A DNA stretch of 64,000 nt from Marivita hallyeonensis (GCF_900129875.1 NZ_FQXC01000005.1:186001-250000); one strand, 5' to 3'. Shown: positions 1-9,020, numbered from the stretch's first letter. Translations and numbers: made by a program. The notes: generated by a model from the letters alone, not told the origin.

Positions 1-1
1 G

Positions 2-454
2 CGGCGCATCTTCGCGTCACTGTCGGTAGAGGAGAACCTGATCGTCGCAGGCACCGCGGTGGCCACTCCGCAAGTGGCTGCCACCCGCCGCGAAGAGATG
101 ATGGAGCGCTTTCCCATTCTCGGCGAACGTCGCCGCCAGCTGGCGGGTCTACTGTCGGGAGGTGAGCAGCAGATGCTTGCCGTGGCCCGTGCCCTGATGG
201 GGGCACCCAAGCTGCTGTTGATGGACGAGCCGTCTCTGGGCCTTGCCCCGCAGATGGTCGACACGATCTTTTCCATCATCGAGGAGCTTCAGCGTGAAGG
301 CATCTCGATCCTTTTGGTCGAACAGAACGCCGCCCTTGCACTCGAGGTCGCAAACCATGCGGTTGTCATGGCCAATGGCGAAATCGCGGGGCAGGGCGCT
401 CCTGCGGATCTGGCGGGAGACACCCTTTTGAAATCAGCATATTTGGCGGCCTGA
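2..454 (+). CDS. livF: ABC transporter ATP-binding protein, LivF type (3' part)
   Basis: This is the C-terminal part of the second ATPase of a branched-chain-amino-acid/amide (HAAT) ABC importer, which powers uptake from the cytoplasmic side. The frame is open from base 2, before any start codon, and reads RRIFASLSVEENL, the usual mid-protein LivF text, so the gene begins outside the window. The signature LSGGEQQML (about codons 50-58 of the visible part), Walker B LLLMDEPSLGLAP and the H-loop region are present; Walker A is upstream of the window. It lies 3 bases before the permease gene. The downstream amidase suggests that short amides or a urea-like compound, not leucine, may be the cargo; that is inference. 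Confidence 0.93.
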   Translation, partial: RRIFASLSVEENLIVAGTAVATPQVAATRREEMMERFPILGERRRQLAGLLSGGEQQMLAVARALMGAPKLLLMDEPSLGLAPQMVDTIFSIIEELQREGISILLVEQNAALALEVANHAVVMANGEIAGQGAPADLAGDTLLKSAYLAA

Positions 455-457
455 GAG

Positions 458-1345
458 ATGGACCAACTTCTGCAGCAGCTCATCAACGCGCTCAGCCTCG
501 GCGGCATCTACGCGATGCTGGCACTTGGCCTCGCCATCGTTTTTTCCATCGTGGGTCTGATCAATTTTGCCCATGGCGACATCATGACCTTCGGCGGCTA
601 TGGCATCTTCCTGTCGATGGTCTTTGGTTTCCCACCAATTGCAGCGCTGTGTATTGGGCTGGGCGCTGCTGTCGTCATGGCGCTGGCGATGGAGCGAACG
701 GCCTTTCGAGTTATGCGCGGGGCGGATGTCATCTCGCTGCTGATCACGAGTTTCGCGGTATCTGAAATTCTCAAGGTTTTGTTCCAAAACGGCATTTCGG
801 CGCGGCCGGTACCGATCTCCTTCCCAGCTGCGTGGTCGGGCTCGTACCAGATCGGTGGCATGACCATCGGGGTAGCCCCTACAGCCTCAATCCTTGTGAC
901 GATCGTTTCACTGGGATGCCTGACCTTTGTGCTGCGGCGTCTGGCCATCGGTATGGCGATGCGCGCCGCGGCGGAAGATTTCGATATGCTGCGCATGCTG
1001 GGCGTGCGCGCCAACCGTGTTGTGGCCGCCGCTTTTGCAATCTCGGGACTGCTGGCCGGGATCGCCGCTGTGATCTGGACGGCGCAACGTGGCTCCGTCG
1101 ACCCAATGATGGGCTTCTTTCCGGTGCTCAAGGCCTTCATCGCTACGGTTTTGGGCGGCTTGGGTAGCCTCGGCGGCGCAGTTCTTGGCGGCTTCGTTGT
1201 GGGCACGCTGGAGGTTCTGACACAGGCGTTCCTTCCCGATGCGCTGGCCCCGTACCGTGACGCCATCGTATTGAGCGCCGTGATTGCAGTGCTTCTGGTG
1301 CGCCCGGACGGTCTTTTGCCGGCGCGCAGCGGCGCTCGGTCCTGA
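458..1345 (+). CDS. livH: Branched-chain amino acid/amide ABC transporter permease, LivH type
   Basis: Integral membrane permease of the same importer, 295 residues. It shows the family N-terminal stretch GGIYAMLALGLAIVFSIVGLINFAHGD, with the NFAHG motif typical of LivH/UrtB proteins, and about eight hydrophobic segments ending in a short cytoplasmic RPDGL tail that is common in the family. ATG start 3 bases after the ATPase stop indicates translational coupling. Having the LivF gene before LivH is a rearrangement of the usual H-M-G-F order; the second permease, first ATPase and binding protein should lie upstream of base 1. Confidence 0.93.
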   Translation: MDQLLQQLINALSLGGIYAMLALGLAIVFSIVGLINFAHGDIMTFGGYGIFLSMVFGFPPIAALCIGLGAAVVMALAMERTAFRVMRGADVISLLITSFAVSEILKVLFQNGISARPVPISFPAAWSGSYQIGGMTIGVAPTASILVTIVSLGCLTFVLRRLAIGMAMRAAAEDFDMLRMLGVRANRVVAAAFAISGLLAGIAAVIWTAQRGSVDPMMGFFPVLKAFIATVLGGLGSLGGAVLGGFVVGTLEVLTQAFLPDALAPYRDAIVLSAVIAVLLVRPDGLLPARSGARS

Positions 1346-1399
1346 GCTGCGCAAAAGCCAAAACGGGGCCAGGCGGTCCCCAATGTTACGGAGAGCACC

Positions 1400-2359
1400 A
1401 TGTGCAAGACCTGCGACTACACCATCCACAGCGCGCAGCATCATTTCGGCTGGGACAATGCGATTGCGCCCGTCGCGACCGTGGCGCCCGGATCGACGCT
1501 ACTGTTTCACTGCATGGATGCGGCCGGCGGTCAGCTTGGACCCTCAAGCACCGTGGACGATGTCGCAGCGCTCGATTTCGGCAAGATCAATCCGGTCTCC
1601 GGCCCGATCTATGTTGATGGGGCCGAGCCGGGCGACGCGCTCAAGGTCACGTTCGAAGGCTTTGCGCCGCGTGAGACCGATGGCAGCGCCTGGGGCTGGA
1701 CCGCCAACATCCCCGGTTTCGGCCTCCTGGCCGATCAGTTCGACGACCCGGCTCTGACGATCTGGACCTACGATGCCCGCACCATGGCACCCGCGCTCTG
1801 GGGCGATATGGGCCGCGTGCCTCTCAAGCCGTTCACCGGCACCATCGGGGTGGCGCTCGCCGAGCCGGGCCTGCATTCCATCGTCCCGCCCCGGCGTACG
1901 GGCGGCAATCTCGATATCCGGGATCTCTCCACGGGGACGGAGATCTACCTGCCGGTCGAGGTGGCAGGTGCGCTCTTTTCCGTGGGCGACACGCATGCTG
2001 CACAGGGTGACGGGGAGGTCTGCGGCACTGCTATCGAAAGCCCGATGGATGTGACGCTGACCCTCGATCTGGTGAAGGGTGCGGAACTGAAAATGCCGCG
2101 CTTCACCACGCCCGGCCCGGTGACGCGGCATCTCGATGCCAAGGGGTATGACGTGACCACGGGCATCGGTCCGGACCTCATGACTGGCGCGCGAGATGCG
2201 GTGGCGGGCATGATTGACCTGCTGACGGCGCGTCACGGCATGTCAACCGTCGATGCCTACATGTTGGTATCCACCTGCGGCGACCTGAGGATTTCCGAGA
2301 TCGTCGATATGCCAAACTGGGTGGTTTCCTTCTACTTTCCGCGCATGGTTCTGGAGTAG
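1400..2359 (+). CDS. Acetamidase/formamidase family protein
   Basis: Predicted cytoplasmic amidohydrolase of the FmdA/AmdA family, which hydrolyses formamide, acetamide or related short amides to the acid and ammonia. The 319-residue length and the all-beta text fit, including the early HFGWDNAIAP segment, the DFGKINPVSGPIYVDGAEPGD block (family signature) and the later GDTHAAQGDGEVCGTAIE stretch that carries conserved acidic and histidine residues. GGAGAG precedes the ATG at 1400. Position 55 bases after the HAAT permease suggests one operon in which imported amide is hydrolysed. The exact amide cannot be read from sequence. Confidence 0.9.
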   Translation: MCKTCDYTIHSAQHHFGWDNAIAPVATVAPGSTLLFHCMDAAGGQLGPSSTVDDVAALDFGKINPVSGPIYVDGAEPGDALKVTFEGFAPRETDGSAWGWTANIPGFGLLADQFDDPALTIWTYDARTMAPALWGDMGRVPLKPFTGTIGVALAEPGLHSIVPPRRTGGNLDIRDLSTGTEIYLPVEVAGALFSVGDTHAAQGDGEVCGTAIESPMDVTLTLDLVKGAELKMPRFTTPGPVTRHLDAKGYDVTTGIGPDLMTGARDAVAGMIDLLTARHGMSTVDAYMLVSTCGDLRISEIVDMPNWVVSFYFPRMVLE

Positions 2360-2965
2360 CTGCTACCACTGGTATGAGCACTGAACGGAAACCTTGTCAG
2401 TTTTTCCAAAGGCAGCATCTTCGGTGACCACAACCAGTCCTTCAAATCCACCTATGGTTATTTTGTCTGTGATTTAAGTACGCAGGAAGCCGACATCTGG
2501 TTGCACTGTTCAAACGTTAGCTTATTCCCGCGTCCGTTTGTTCGGCAGCCATAGAGTTTCGCTGCCTCACCTTTTCTTTGATATCCCGGCCAATGCGAAC
2601 TCGGTTCTTCACCATTTGAACGGGCGAAGCACGAAGAGCTATAGAGCGGAAGTGTTATACGGAGGAGCAAATCATCGGCCAGCTGAAGGAGCGCGAGACT
2701 GGCGCAAAGACCGACGACATCTGTTGCCGCAGCAGCACCAATCAGTGACGTTCTATAGATGCGTTAGAAGTACGGAGGCTTGCAAACTGGGATGCGAAGC
2801 GCCTGGGAGCCTTTCGATCTCCATGCTTTCACTCATCACTGGAAACCAACCGAAAAACCTAGATCAGACCGGTCCTACCTCACATCTGGTAACAAGCGCA
2901 AACGGCCGTATCCGATCACTAATCTAATGCAATCATCAGACGACCCGCGCTTGGCAAAACCGCCA
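2360..2965. other. Gene-poor stretch with IS debris
   Basis: About 600 bases between two convergent genes. No open frame has family text or a ribosome binding site worth calling. The left half is less GC-rich than its surroundings and I recognise nothing in it. The centre holds a decayed IS3 transposase fragment, listed separately. The right end abuts the C-terminus of the ThDP enzyme. It is best read as a scar of past insertion and deletion. Confidence 0.7.
2641..2812 (+). pseudogene. Remnant of IS3-family transposase OrfA
   Basis: Reading from 2641 gives IERKCYTEEQIIGQLKERE then TGAKTDDIC, which closely follows the N-terminal helix-turn-helix text of IS3-family OrfA proteins (usual form KRxRYTEEQIIxxLKExExGxKTxDxC). 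The initiator has become ATA, and a TGA stop falls at 2746. Just past it another frame gives VTFYRCVRSTEA, matching the usual ATFYxWxxKYGG, so there is also a frameshift. The original frame resumes with LEVRRLANWDAKRLGAF, matching the DAKRL segment. No OrfB and no terminal inverted repeats were found. It is a dead fragment of a mobile element. Confidence 0.75.
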
Positions 2966-4702
2966 TCAGTAGAAATGCGGAAGGTTCTTTACTCTGGCTG
3001 CTCGGACCCAGCTTGGGACGAAGGGGACGATTTTGTCTTGGGTTGGGACCATGATTTCGATGAAGTTTGCGCCCGGATTTGAGATGGCATGCGCCAGCGT
3101 GGGTTTGATCTCGGCCTCTGTCGCGATCCGTGCCGTCTGGAACCCGAAGGCGTCCGCGACCTTGAGGTAGTCGACGCCGCCGAAATCGGTCGACCAAGGT
3201 GCATCGACATCGTCGAGGAGGATCGCCTCGCCGCGAATCCAGCCGAAGCTGTCGTTGCGGGTCAGGATGATCGTGACGTTCTTGCCGGAGCGTTTGATCG
3301 TTTCCATGTCGCCGATGACAAAACCGAATGATCCATCACCCGTGAAGCTGATGACGGGGCCGTCTGTGGAATGGCACGCGCCAATCGCGGCGGGCACCGA
3401 ATAGCCCAAAGCGCCCATGGAGTAGTTGGTGATGTAGCGCCGCCCGGCTTTGCGGAAGGTCAAAAGGGCGGAGGGGTAGATTGCGCTCACACCCGGTTCG
3501 GACGTAACGACCGCATCGTCCGGCATGAGTTGATCAAGCACCTGCGACAGCTTCACAGGCGACACCGTGCCCTCCGGCATCGGGATATTCGATTTGAAAA
3601 CCTTGTCGAGCGCGGTCTTCTTGATCTGCGTGAGATCGACCGTTGGGCGGCTGGGGTCGGGGCGGTTCTCTTTAAGAAGCTCAACCATGTAGGTCAGGCT
3701 CGCGCGGGCGTCGCCGACCATGCCAACCTCGACCGGAAAGTTGTTGCCGATATGGGCTTCCGCGATGTCGAGATGCAGGAAGGTCTTTGTCCGCGGGTCC
3801 CCGTAGAGCTTCCAGTGGTCTGTCGCGGCGCTGTCGGTGTTGGAGCCGATAAAGAAGATCACATCCGCGTCGTGGACATACTGGTTCGAGTACTCCATTC
3901 CGCCCCGCCCACCGATCACGCGCAGCGCAAGGGGATGGTCCTCCGGGATTGTGCCTTTGCCGGGTGTTGTGGTGCCAACCGGGATCTGCAGCACCTCGGC
4001 GAGCTCCAGAACAATGTCAGACGCTTGCGAGATCAGCGCTCCCTGACCGCAAACGATCGCGGGTTTACTGGCTGACAGCAGCACGTCAATCGCGGCGCGG
4101 ATCTTGTCGTGATCTGCGACCGGGCGATGTGCGGGGTAGGTGCTGTATTCGGGCTCGGCGTAAAGGTCGCTTAACTCTGCCTCTTCGCCAAAGATATTGA
4201 TCGGCACGCGGATATGCACGGGTGCCGGTCTGCCTGATGTGGCCACGCGAAAGGCGCGGCGCACGAGAAAAGGAATATCGCGGGCGTTCGAAATCACGAA
4301 TGATTCCTTACAGATGCTTTCGTAGAGCGCGGTTTGATTGACGCCGGTCAGCCCATGTTTCTTGTCCTGATTGATAGGAATGTCTGAACTGAAGAAGATC
4401 ACGGGAACAGAGCTGAGAAAGGCCTCGGTGATCCCCGGCGTGCAGTGTGTGACACCCGGGCTTGGCGCTTCGAGCACGGCGGGCTTGCCGGTGATCTTGG
4501 CGTAGGCCTCGGCGGCGAAAGACGCGGTGCGCTCATCTCGCGTGAGGACGAATTCGATATCGGAATGCGCGCGCCATTCCTTGTACCAGCCAATCGTCGT
4601 TTCTCCGGGCAATCCGAACACATGGGTCACGCCGTGCAGTTCGAGCATACGCAAAAGCGCTTGCGCCCCATTCATTCGCGTCGGGTCGGGAATCGTCGGC
4701 AT
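2966..4702 (-). CDS. Thiamine-diphosphate-dependent enzyme, acetolactate-synthase-like
   Basis: Cytoplasmic ThDP enzyme of 578 residues in the acetolactate synthase/sulfoacetaldehyde acetyltransferase/benzoylformate decarboxylase superfamily. The N-terminal Pyr domain has FGLPGE and the catalytic glutamate in TRDERTASFAAEAYA. The C-terminal domain has the ThDP/Mg motif starting TGDGSFGF and ending TRNDS. I chose the ATG at 4702 (MPTIPDPTRMNG), which overlaps the stop of the preceding enolase-family gene by one base (TGATG); the longer frame upstream is only the antisense extension. It is third in a racemase/enolase-family/ThDP operon, so it probably acts on a 2-keto acid made by that pathway. 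The last residues border the IS remnant and may be altered. Substrate unknown. Confidence 0.88.
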   Translation of the reverse strand: MPTIPDPTRMNGAQALLRMLELHGVTHVFGLPGETTIGWYKEWRAHSDIEFVLTRDERTASFAAEAYAKITGKPAVLEAPSPGVTHCTPGITEAFLSSVPVIFFSSDIPINQDKKHGLTGVNQTALYESICKESFVISNARDIPFLVRRAFRVATSGRPAPVHIRVPINIFGEEAELSDLYAEPEYSTYPAHRPVADHDKIRAAIDVLLSASKPAIVCGQGALISQASDIVLELAEVLQIPVGTTTPGKGTIPEDHPLALRVIGGRGGMEYSNQYVHDADVIFFIGSNTDSAATDHWKLYGDPRTKTFLHLDIAEAHIGNNFPVEVGMVGDARASLTYMVELLKENRPDPSRPTVDLTQIKKTALDKVFKSNIPMPEGTVSPVKLSQVLDQLMPDDAVVTSEPGVSAIYPSALLTFRKAGRRYITNYSMGALGYSVPAAIGACHSTDGPVISFTGDGSFGFVIGDMETIKRSGKNVTIILTRNDSFGWIRGEAILLDDVDAPWSTDFGGVDYLKVADAFGFQTARIATEAEIKPTLAHAISNPGANFIEIMVPTQDKIVPFVPSWVRAARVKNLPHFY

Positions 4703-5835
4703 CACGGTTCTCCTGACGAAAACAGGTGTGTGCGGTAGCGGTCGAGCATGTCGGGGTCGGGCGTGGTTCCAAGGCCCGGTGACGTGGGTACGTGAACGTA
4801 GCCGTCTTTGACTGGGAAGGGCGCGAGCGCCAGGTCCGCCTCGGCATAGAAGGTCGACATGTAAAATTCGCATCCAAGCGTCAGGTTCGGGACGGCTGCC
4901 ATCAGGTGGGCACCGGCCATGTGGGCGATGGAGGTTTCAAACATGCAGCCGCCATAAACCTCGATCCCCGCCGCGCGGGCAATCGCCGCGATTTCCAGAC
5001 AACGTCGAATACCGCCTGACTTCGCGGTCTTGAGCGAAAAGATATCGGCGATGCGCATCTGGGCGCCATGCAGCGCATCTCGGACGTCGAACACACTTTC
5101 ATCCGCCATGATCGGCACGTCGACGGCGCGTGTGATCGCCGCCAAGGCCTCGCGTTCGCGCATCCGGACCGGTTGCTCCACAAAGTCGGGCCGAAAGGTT
5201 TCAAGGTCGCGAATGAGCCGGATTGCATCGTAGGCCGGCAGGCCCTGATTATAGTCAATGCGCAGATGGATCGCGTCGCCGTAGAACGCGCGCAGCTTCT
5301 CAAGCCGCATGAGGTCAAAGCTGTGGTCGGCAAACCCGGTCTTGAGTTTGAAAATGCGAACGCCGCTGTCCCAGATTCGGGCGACATCTTCGAGATCAGC
5401 GTCGAAGTCCGGGTTGGCTACCGAGAAGCTGAGCGGGATGCTATCGCGGTGCCGCCCTCCGACGAGTTCCGCAATCGGCAGACCGGCGATTTGCCCCGTA
5501 ATGTCCAGCAAAGCGCATTCCAGCGCCGCCTTTGCCTCTGGGTGACCCACCAACGCTTGCTCCGCATCTGCGAGGATCGGCTCGATCAAAACGGCATCCC
5601 GCCCCACCACATGCGGTCGCAAATGCACATGGAGCGCAGCGGCGTTGCCATCAACTGTGCCAGTGAAGACAGGCCAGGGCGACGCTTCGCCCCAGCCGGT
5701 CAGGCCGCTGTCCGTCACCAGTTCGCAAAGTGCTACGTTGATGCCGCCTACATCTCCCGAACCGTGCGAATGCACGGCGCGCGCCGGGATCGAAACGCAA
5801 TGCACCCGCATGTCGGTGATCCGGTGTGCTGTCAT
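4702..5835 (-). CDS. Enolase-superfamily enzyme, mandelate racemase/muconate-lactonizing type
   Basis: Predicted Mg-dependent enzyme, 377 residues, that abstracts a proton alpha to a carboxylate. The capping domain comes first, then the barrel with the MLE-subgroup set: K163-x-K165, metal ligands D194, E220 and D245, and K269 opposite (SLKTAKSGG). A lysine on each face usually means racemase, epimerase or cycloisomerase chemistry, as in dipeptide epimerases, N-succinylamino acid racemases or betaine epimerases. It overlaps the upstream racemase by four bases (ATGA) and the ThDP gene by one. The divergent DadA-like oxidase and TRAP transporter suggest catabolism of an amino-acid-like compound; that is inference. 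Confidence 0.9.
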   Translation of the reverse strand: MTAHRITDMRVHCVSIPARAVHSHGSGDVGGINVALCELVTDSGLTGWGEASPWPVFTGTVDGNAAALHVHLRPHVVGRDAVLIEPILADAEQALVGHPEAKAALECALLDITGQIAGLPIAELVGGRHRDSIPLSFSVANPDFDADLEDVARIWDSGVRIFKLKTGFADHSFDLMRLEKLRAFYGDAIHLRIDYNQGLPAYDAIRLIRDLETFRPDFVEQPVRMREREALAAITRAVDVPIMADESVFDVRDALHGAQMRIADIFSLKTAKSGGIRRCLEIAAIARAAGIEVYGGCMFETSIAHMAGAHLMAAVPNLTLGCEFYMSTFYAEADLALAPFPVKDGYVHVPTSPGLGTTPDPDMLDRYRTHLFSSGEP

Positions 5836-6623
5836 GGCGCCGACGTTCGCGGGTCATCAAGCTCGGATGGGAAGCGGCGGGGCAGGAGGCCCGCCTGAAA
5901 CCAGAGCAGATAGGTGTAGATTGAGAAGACGGGTCGACCGGTCGCGCGACGGATGTCAGCGGCATAGGGCACCATGTTTGTGCACTCCAGAAGGATTGCG
6001 CCAACCCGGGGATGCGCTTCGACAAGGCGCAGCGCCGCAGCAATGTTGTCCGCGCGGGCACGATCGAAATCGATCTCCTCGGCATCGCCCAGCACCTGCG
6101 TGGTAAAATGGGATGTCGCCCTCGTGCCCATGATGGGTGTATCACCGGCAATGCCTGCCGCATCGAGATGGGCCGAGGTCAGCGTCTCGGACGATATCGT
6201 CAGGATTCCCAGTGAGCGGTCAGCTGGCAATGACTGCTGAATGAGACCCGCTTGGAGCAGCGACGACGACGCGACTGGCACGCCCAACGCATGAGACATA
6301 TGGTCCTGAAAAGGCACCAGAAATCCGCAATTCGTGGCAATCCCATCGCATCCGAGGTCGACAAGTTCTTGCCCGGCCTCGATGAACGCGGCCAGAAGCG
6401 GGGTCGCATCGCCGCGTACGACGTTGTCCGGGGTAGCGGAGCGAACGACCTTGTATTGAACCGGGAAGGGCCAGGTCGCGGCATTTCCGATATCGCCGGG
6501 GATGCGTGGAAACCGGGTGTTCAGCATAAGAATGCCAACCGTCGCGCCGAAGACCGTCTTCCCGCCATGTGTCGTCATTCCGGCATTCCCAAAAGGACCC
6601 ACAAAGCCATCCGTGTGAGCCAT
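5832..6623 (-). CDS. Aspartate/glutamate/hydantoin racemase-family protein
   Basis: Member of the Asp/Glu racemase superfamily, which uses two cysteines to invert or decarboxylate alpha-carboxylates. The segments GKTVFGATVGILMLNTRFPRIPGDIGNA, IATNCGFLVPFQ (first Cys) and ILLECTNMVPYA (second Cys) are where the catalytic pair sits. The start is uncertain. ATG 6623 has an AGG nine bases ahead and gives 263 residues; ATG 6578 fits the usual family N-terminus better; ATG 6674 has no visible ribosome binding site. First gene of the minus-strand trio and divergent from the DadA-like gene. It could be an amino acid racemase, hydantoin racemase or maleate isomerase-like enzyme. Confidence 0.85.
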   Translation of the reverse strand: MAHTDGFVGPFGNAGMTTHGGKTVFGATVGILMLNTRFPRIPGDIGNAATWPFPVQYKVVRSATPDNVVRGDATPLLAAFIEAGQELVDLGCDGIATNCGFLVPFQDHMSHALGVPVASSSLLQAGLIQQSLPADRSLGILTISSETLTSAHLDAAGIAGDTPIMGTRATSHFTTQVLGDAEEIDFDRARADNIAAALRLVEAHPRVGAILLECTNMVPYAADIRRATGRPVFSIYTYLLWFQAGLLPRRFPSELDDPRTSAP

Positions 6624-6735
6624 CTGAGCCAGCCTAGCGTCCGTCTTGCTTTGCGCGCAAGGCTGTGTCTTCATCGACGGCGGGTGTTGTCAGAAGAAAG
6701 ACTGGACCAAGGGGGGTATCACCATTCCGGAACGC

Positions 6736-7965
6736 GTGATCATAGCCGGTGCCGGAATCGTCGGTGTTTCAACCGGGATTTGGTTACGCCGCATGAGCGA
6801 TGCCGAGGTCACGATTATCGACCGTTTGCCCCCCGGCGAAGGCACCTCTCACGGCAACGCGGGTGTTTTGGCTGCCTGTTCGATTGCGCCGGTCACGGCT
6901 CCGGGTCTTGTACGAAAAGCGCCGGGAATGCTCCTGAACCCGGATTTTCCGCTTTTCATGCGCTGGGGCTATTTCCCCAAGCTCGTACCGTGGCTGATCA
7001 AGTATCTGTCAAACGCAAATGACAGCGACACCCGCCGCATTGCGAAAGGCTTGACGCATATCGTCGGTGATACCGTCGACCAGCACAAATCACTCGTCGC
7101 CGGAACCGATGCGGCGGACTGGGTGCACGAAAGCAATTATTCCTTCGCTTACACAAACAGGGCTGCGTTTTCGGCTGATGCCTACACCTGGGGCCTCCGG
7201 CACGAGGCTGGTTTTGAACCCGAAATCCGCGAAGGCGACGCGGCGCGGGAATTTGAACCGAACCTGTCGCCGACTATCGGGCTCTTGGCGACGATGAAAG
7301 ACCACGGATACATCCGTGATCCCGGCGGCTACGTGAAAGCACTGGCACGAGTATTCGAAGGTCTGGGCGGCACGATCCTTCGGGCCGAGATCAAGGATTT
7401 CGAGTTCGAAGACGATCGCATCCGGTCGGTTCTGACCGACGCAGGCCCGCAACCTTGTGACCGCGCAATTCTGGCAACCGGTGTCTGGTCCAAACCGCTG
7501 ATGCAAAAACTCGGGCTAAAAATCCCGCTCGAGACTGAGCGCGGGTATCACATTATCTTCAAGGATGCAGAAGGCATTCCGTCCCACCCGATCATGATTG
7601 CGAGCGGTAAATTTGTTGCTACGCCGATGGATGCGGGGCTGCGCTGCGCCGGTGTAGTCGAGTTCGGCGGGCTGGATGCGGGGCCTGCGCAGGCCGTGTT
7701 CAACCTGTTGCGGAAGCAGGCCAAGGCCGCGCTTCCCAATCTCAGCTATAGCGAAGAGGTGGAATGGCTCGGGCATCGTCCTGCTCCGGCTGACAGCCTC
7801 CCGCTGATCGGACAAGTCCGCCAGACCGGCATCTTTACTGCCTTTGGTCATCACCACATTGGATTGACCGGTGGCCCCAAAACGGGAAGGATCGTGGCAT
7901 CTCTGGTCGCGCACCGACCGCCCAACACAGATATCGGTGCATTTGATCCAATGCGATTTGCCTAA
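6736..7965 (+). CDS. FAD-dependent oxidoreductase, D-amino-acid dehydrogenase (DadA/DAO) type
   Basis: Flavoprotein of about 410 residues predicted to oxidise a D-amino acid or N-substituted glycine to the keto acid. The N-terminal dinucleotide-binding motif IIAGAGIVGVSTGIWL and the C-terminal GHHHIGLTGGPKTGRI text, where DAO enzymes close the FAD site, are intact. No ATG lies near the domain start. The GTG at 6736 fits the protein best but sits 19 bases after the only good Shine-Dalgarno run (GGGGGG, 6711-6716); an ATT at 6724 is ideally placed. Translation from the in-frame ATG at 6646 is unlikely. It precedes the TRAP genes, which may import its substrate. Confidence 0.87.
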   Translation: MIIAGAGIVGVSTGIWLRRMSDAEVTIIDRLPPGEGTSHGNAGVLAACSIAPVTAPGLVRKAPGMLLNPDFPLFMRWGYFPKLVPWLIKYLSNANDSDTRRIAKGLTHIVGDTVDQHKSLVAGTDAADWVHESNYSFAYTNRAAFSADAYTWGLRHEAGFEPEIREGDAAREFEPNLSPTIGLLATMKDHGYIRDPGGYVKALARVFEGLGGTILRAEIKDFEFEDDRIRSVLTDAGPQPCDRAILATGVWSKPLMQKLGLKIPLETERGYHIIFKDAEGIPSHPIMIASGKFVATPMDAGLRCAGVVEFGGLDAGPAQAVFNLLRKQAKAALPNLSYSEEVEWLGHRPAPADSLPLIGQVRQTGIFTAFGHHHIGLTGGPKTGRIVASLVAHRPPNTDIGAFDPMRFA

Positions 7966-8004
7966 GATCGCTTCTAAGAAAAAGACATCAACTGGGAGAA
8001 GACA

Positions 8005-8982
8005 ATGTCAACAATGTCGAAAACGCTGATCGCTTCGGTCACCACGGCCATGCTCGCCGCACCTGCCGTGGCTCAGGAAAAATGGGACCTGCCCATGGCC
8101 TATTCCGGATCGAACTTCCATTCGGTCACGGGGGCTGAGTTCGCCAAATGCGTGACCACCGGTACCGGTGGCGAGATCGAGATCACCACCCACCCGTCCG
8201 GGTCCCTTTTCGCAGGCGCCGATATCAAGCGTGCCGTTCAGACCGGTCAGGTGCCAATCGGTGAGCGCCTTCTGTCCGGCCACCAGAACGAGAGCGCGAT
8301 CTTCGGATGGGACAGCGTGCCGTTTCTCGTGTCGTCCTTCGATGAGCATGAAAAGCTCTATGAAGCCGCCAAGCCGCACATCAACGAGCTGCTGGCCGAG
8401 CAGAACATGACGATGCTCTACTCCGTGCCGTGGCCACCGCAGGGCCTTTACTTCAACAAGGAAGTGAATTCGGCCGCTGACATGGCAGGCCTCAAGTTCC
8501 GGTCCTACAACAACGCCACCGCACGTCTCGCGGAACTGACCGATATGCTGCCGGTTGCGATCGAAGCGGCAGAGATCAGCCAGGCCTTTGCTACCGGAGT
8601 GGCGGAATCGATGATTTCCTCTGGTGCCACGGGCTATGACCGAAAAGTGTGGGAAAGCCTGAGCCATTTCTATTCGGTCGATGCATGGCTGCCGCGCAAT
8701 TACATGCTGGTCAACAACGACGTCTGGGCCGATGTGTCGGAGCAGAACAAGAACGTCATCAACGCCTGCGCCGCCATGGCGGAATACGCAGGAACGTGGC
8801 GCGCGAAGGAATACACCGGCTTCACGCTGGCAGGCCTCGCCGAGGGCGGAATGACGGTTCAGCCGGCGGGCGAGCAGCTGATGAACGACCTGCGCGAAGT
8901 GGGTGCAACCATGACGGCCGAATGGCTCGAAGCGGCTGGTGAAACCGGCCAAGCGATCCTCGACGCCTACAACGCTCAGTAA
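8005..8982 (+). CDS. dctP: TRAP transporter solute-binding protein, DctP family (system 1)
   Basis: Periplasmic solute receptor, 325 residues, delivering ligand to the DctQM membrane pair by ion-coupled transport. A Sec signal peptide ends near AAPAVAQ, residue 24. The family core is present: the GADIKRAVQTGQVPIGE segment, the LYFNKEVNSAADMAGLKFRSYN block with the carboxylate-binding arginine region, then NATARLAELTDMLPVAI. GGGAGAAG precedes the ATG. The preceding DadA-like gene suggests an organic-acid or amino-acid-like ligand. A strong stem-loop follows the stop. Confidence 0.93.
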   Translation: MSTMSKTLIASVTTAMLAAPAVAQEKWDLPMAYSGSNFHSVTGAEFAKCVTTGTGGEIEITTHPSGSLFAGADIKRAVQTGQVPIGERLLSGHQNESAIFGWDSVPFLVSSFDEHEKLYEAAKPHINELLAEQNMTMLYSVPWPPQGLYFNKEVNSAADMAGLKFRSYNNATARLAELTDMLPVAIEAAEISQAFATGVAESMISSGATGYDRKVWESLSHFYSVDAWLPRNYMLVNNDVWADVSEQNKNVINACAAMAEYAGTWRAKEYTGFTLAGLAEGGMTVQPAGEQLMNDLREVGATMTAEWLEAAGETGQAILDAYNAQ

Positions 8983-8994
8983 CCGAGCGATCAG

Positions 8995-9020
8995 GGCCAG
9001 CCTCACCGGGCTGGCCTTTT
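8995..9020 (+). terminator. Stem-loop with T-run between dctP and dctQ (system 1)
   Basis: GGCCAGCC (8995-9002) pairs perfectly with GGCTGGCC (9009-9016) around a six-base loop and is followed by TTTTCCTTT. It looks like an intrinsic, probably leaky, terminator that keeps binding-protein mRNA in excess of the membrane subunits. Confidence 0.8.

Noticed and set aside
2538-2927. 129-codon plus-strand frame in the gene-poor stretch
   Set aside because: It only crosses the IS3 remnant in the wrong frame for most of its length, with no ribosome binding site or conserved text beyond VTFYRCVRS.
2966-4873. Longer version of the ThDP gene starting at 4873
   Set aside because: The extra 57 codons are antisense-phase reading of the upstream enolase-family gene; the overlapping TGATG at 4702 is the natural start.
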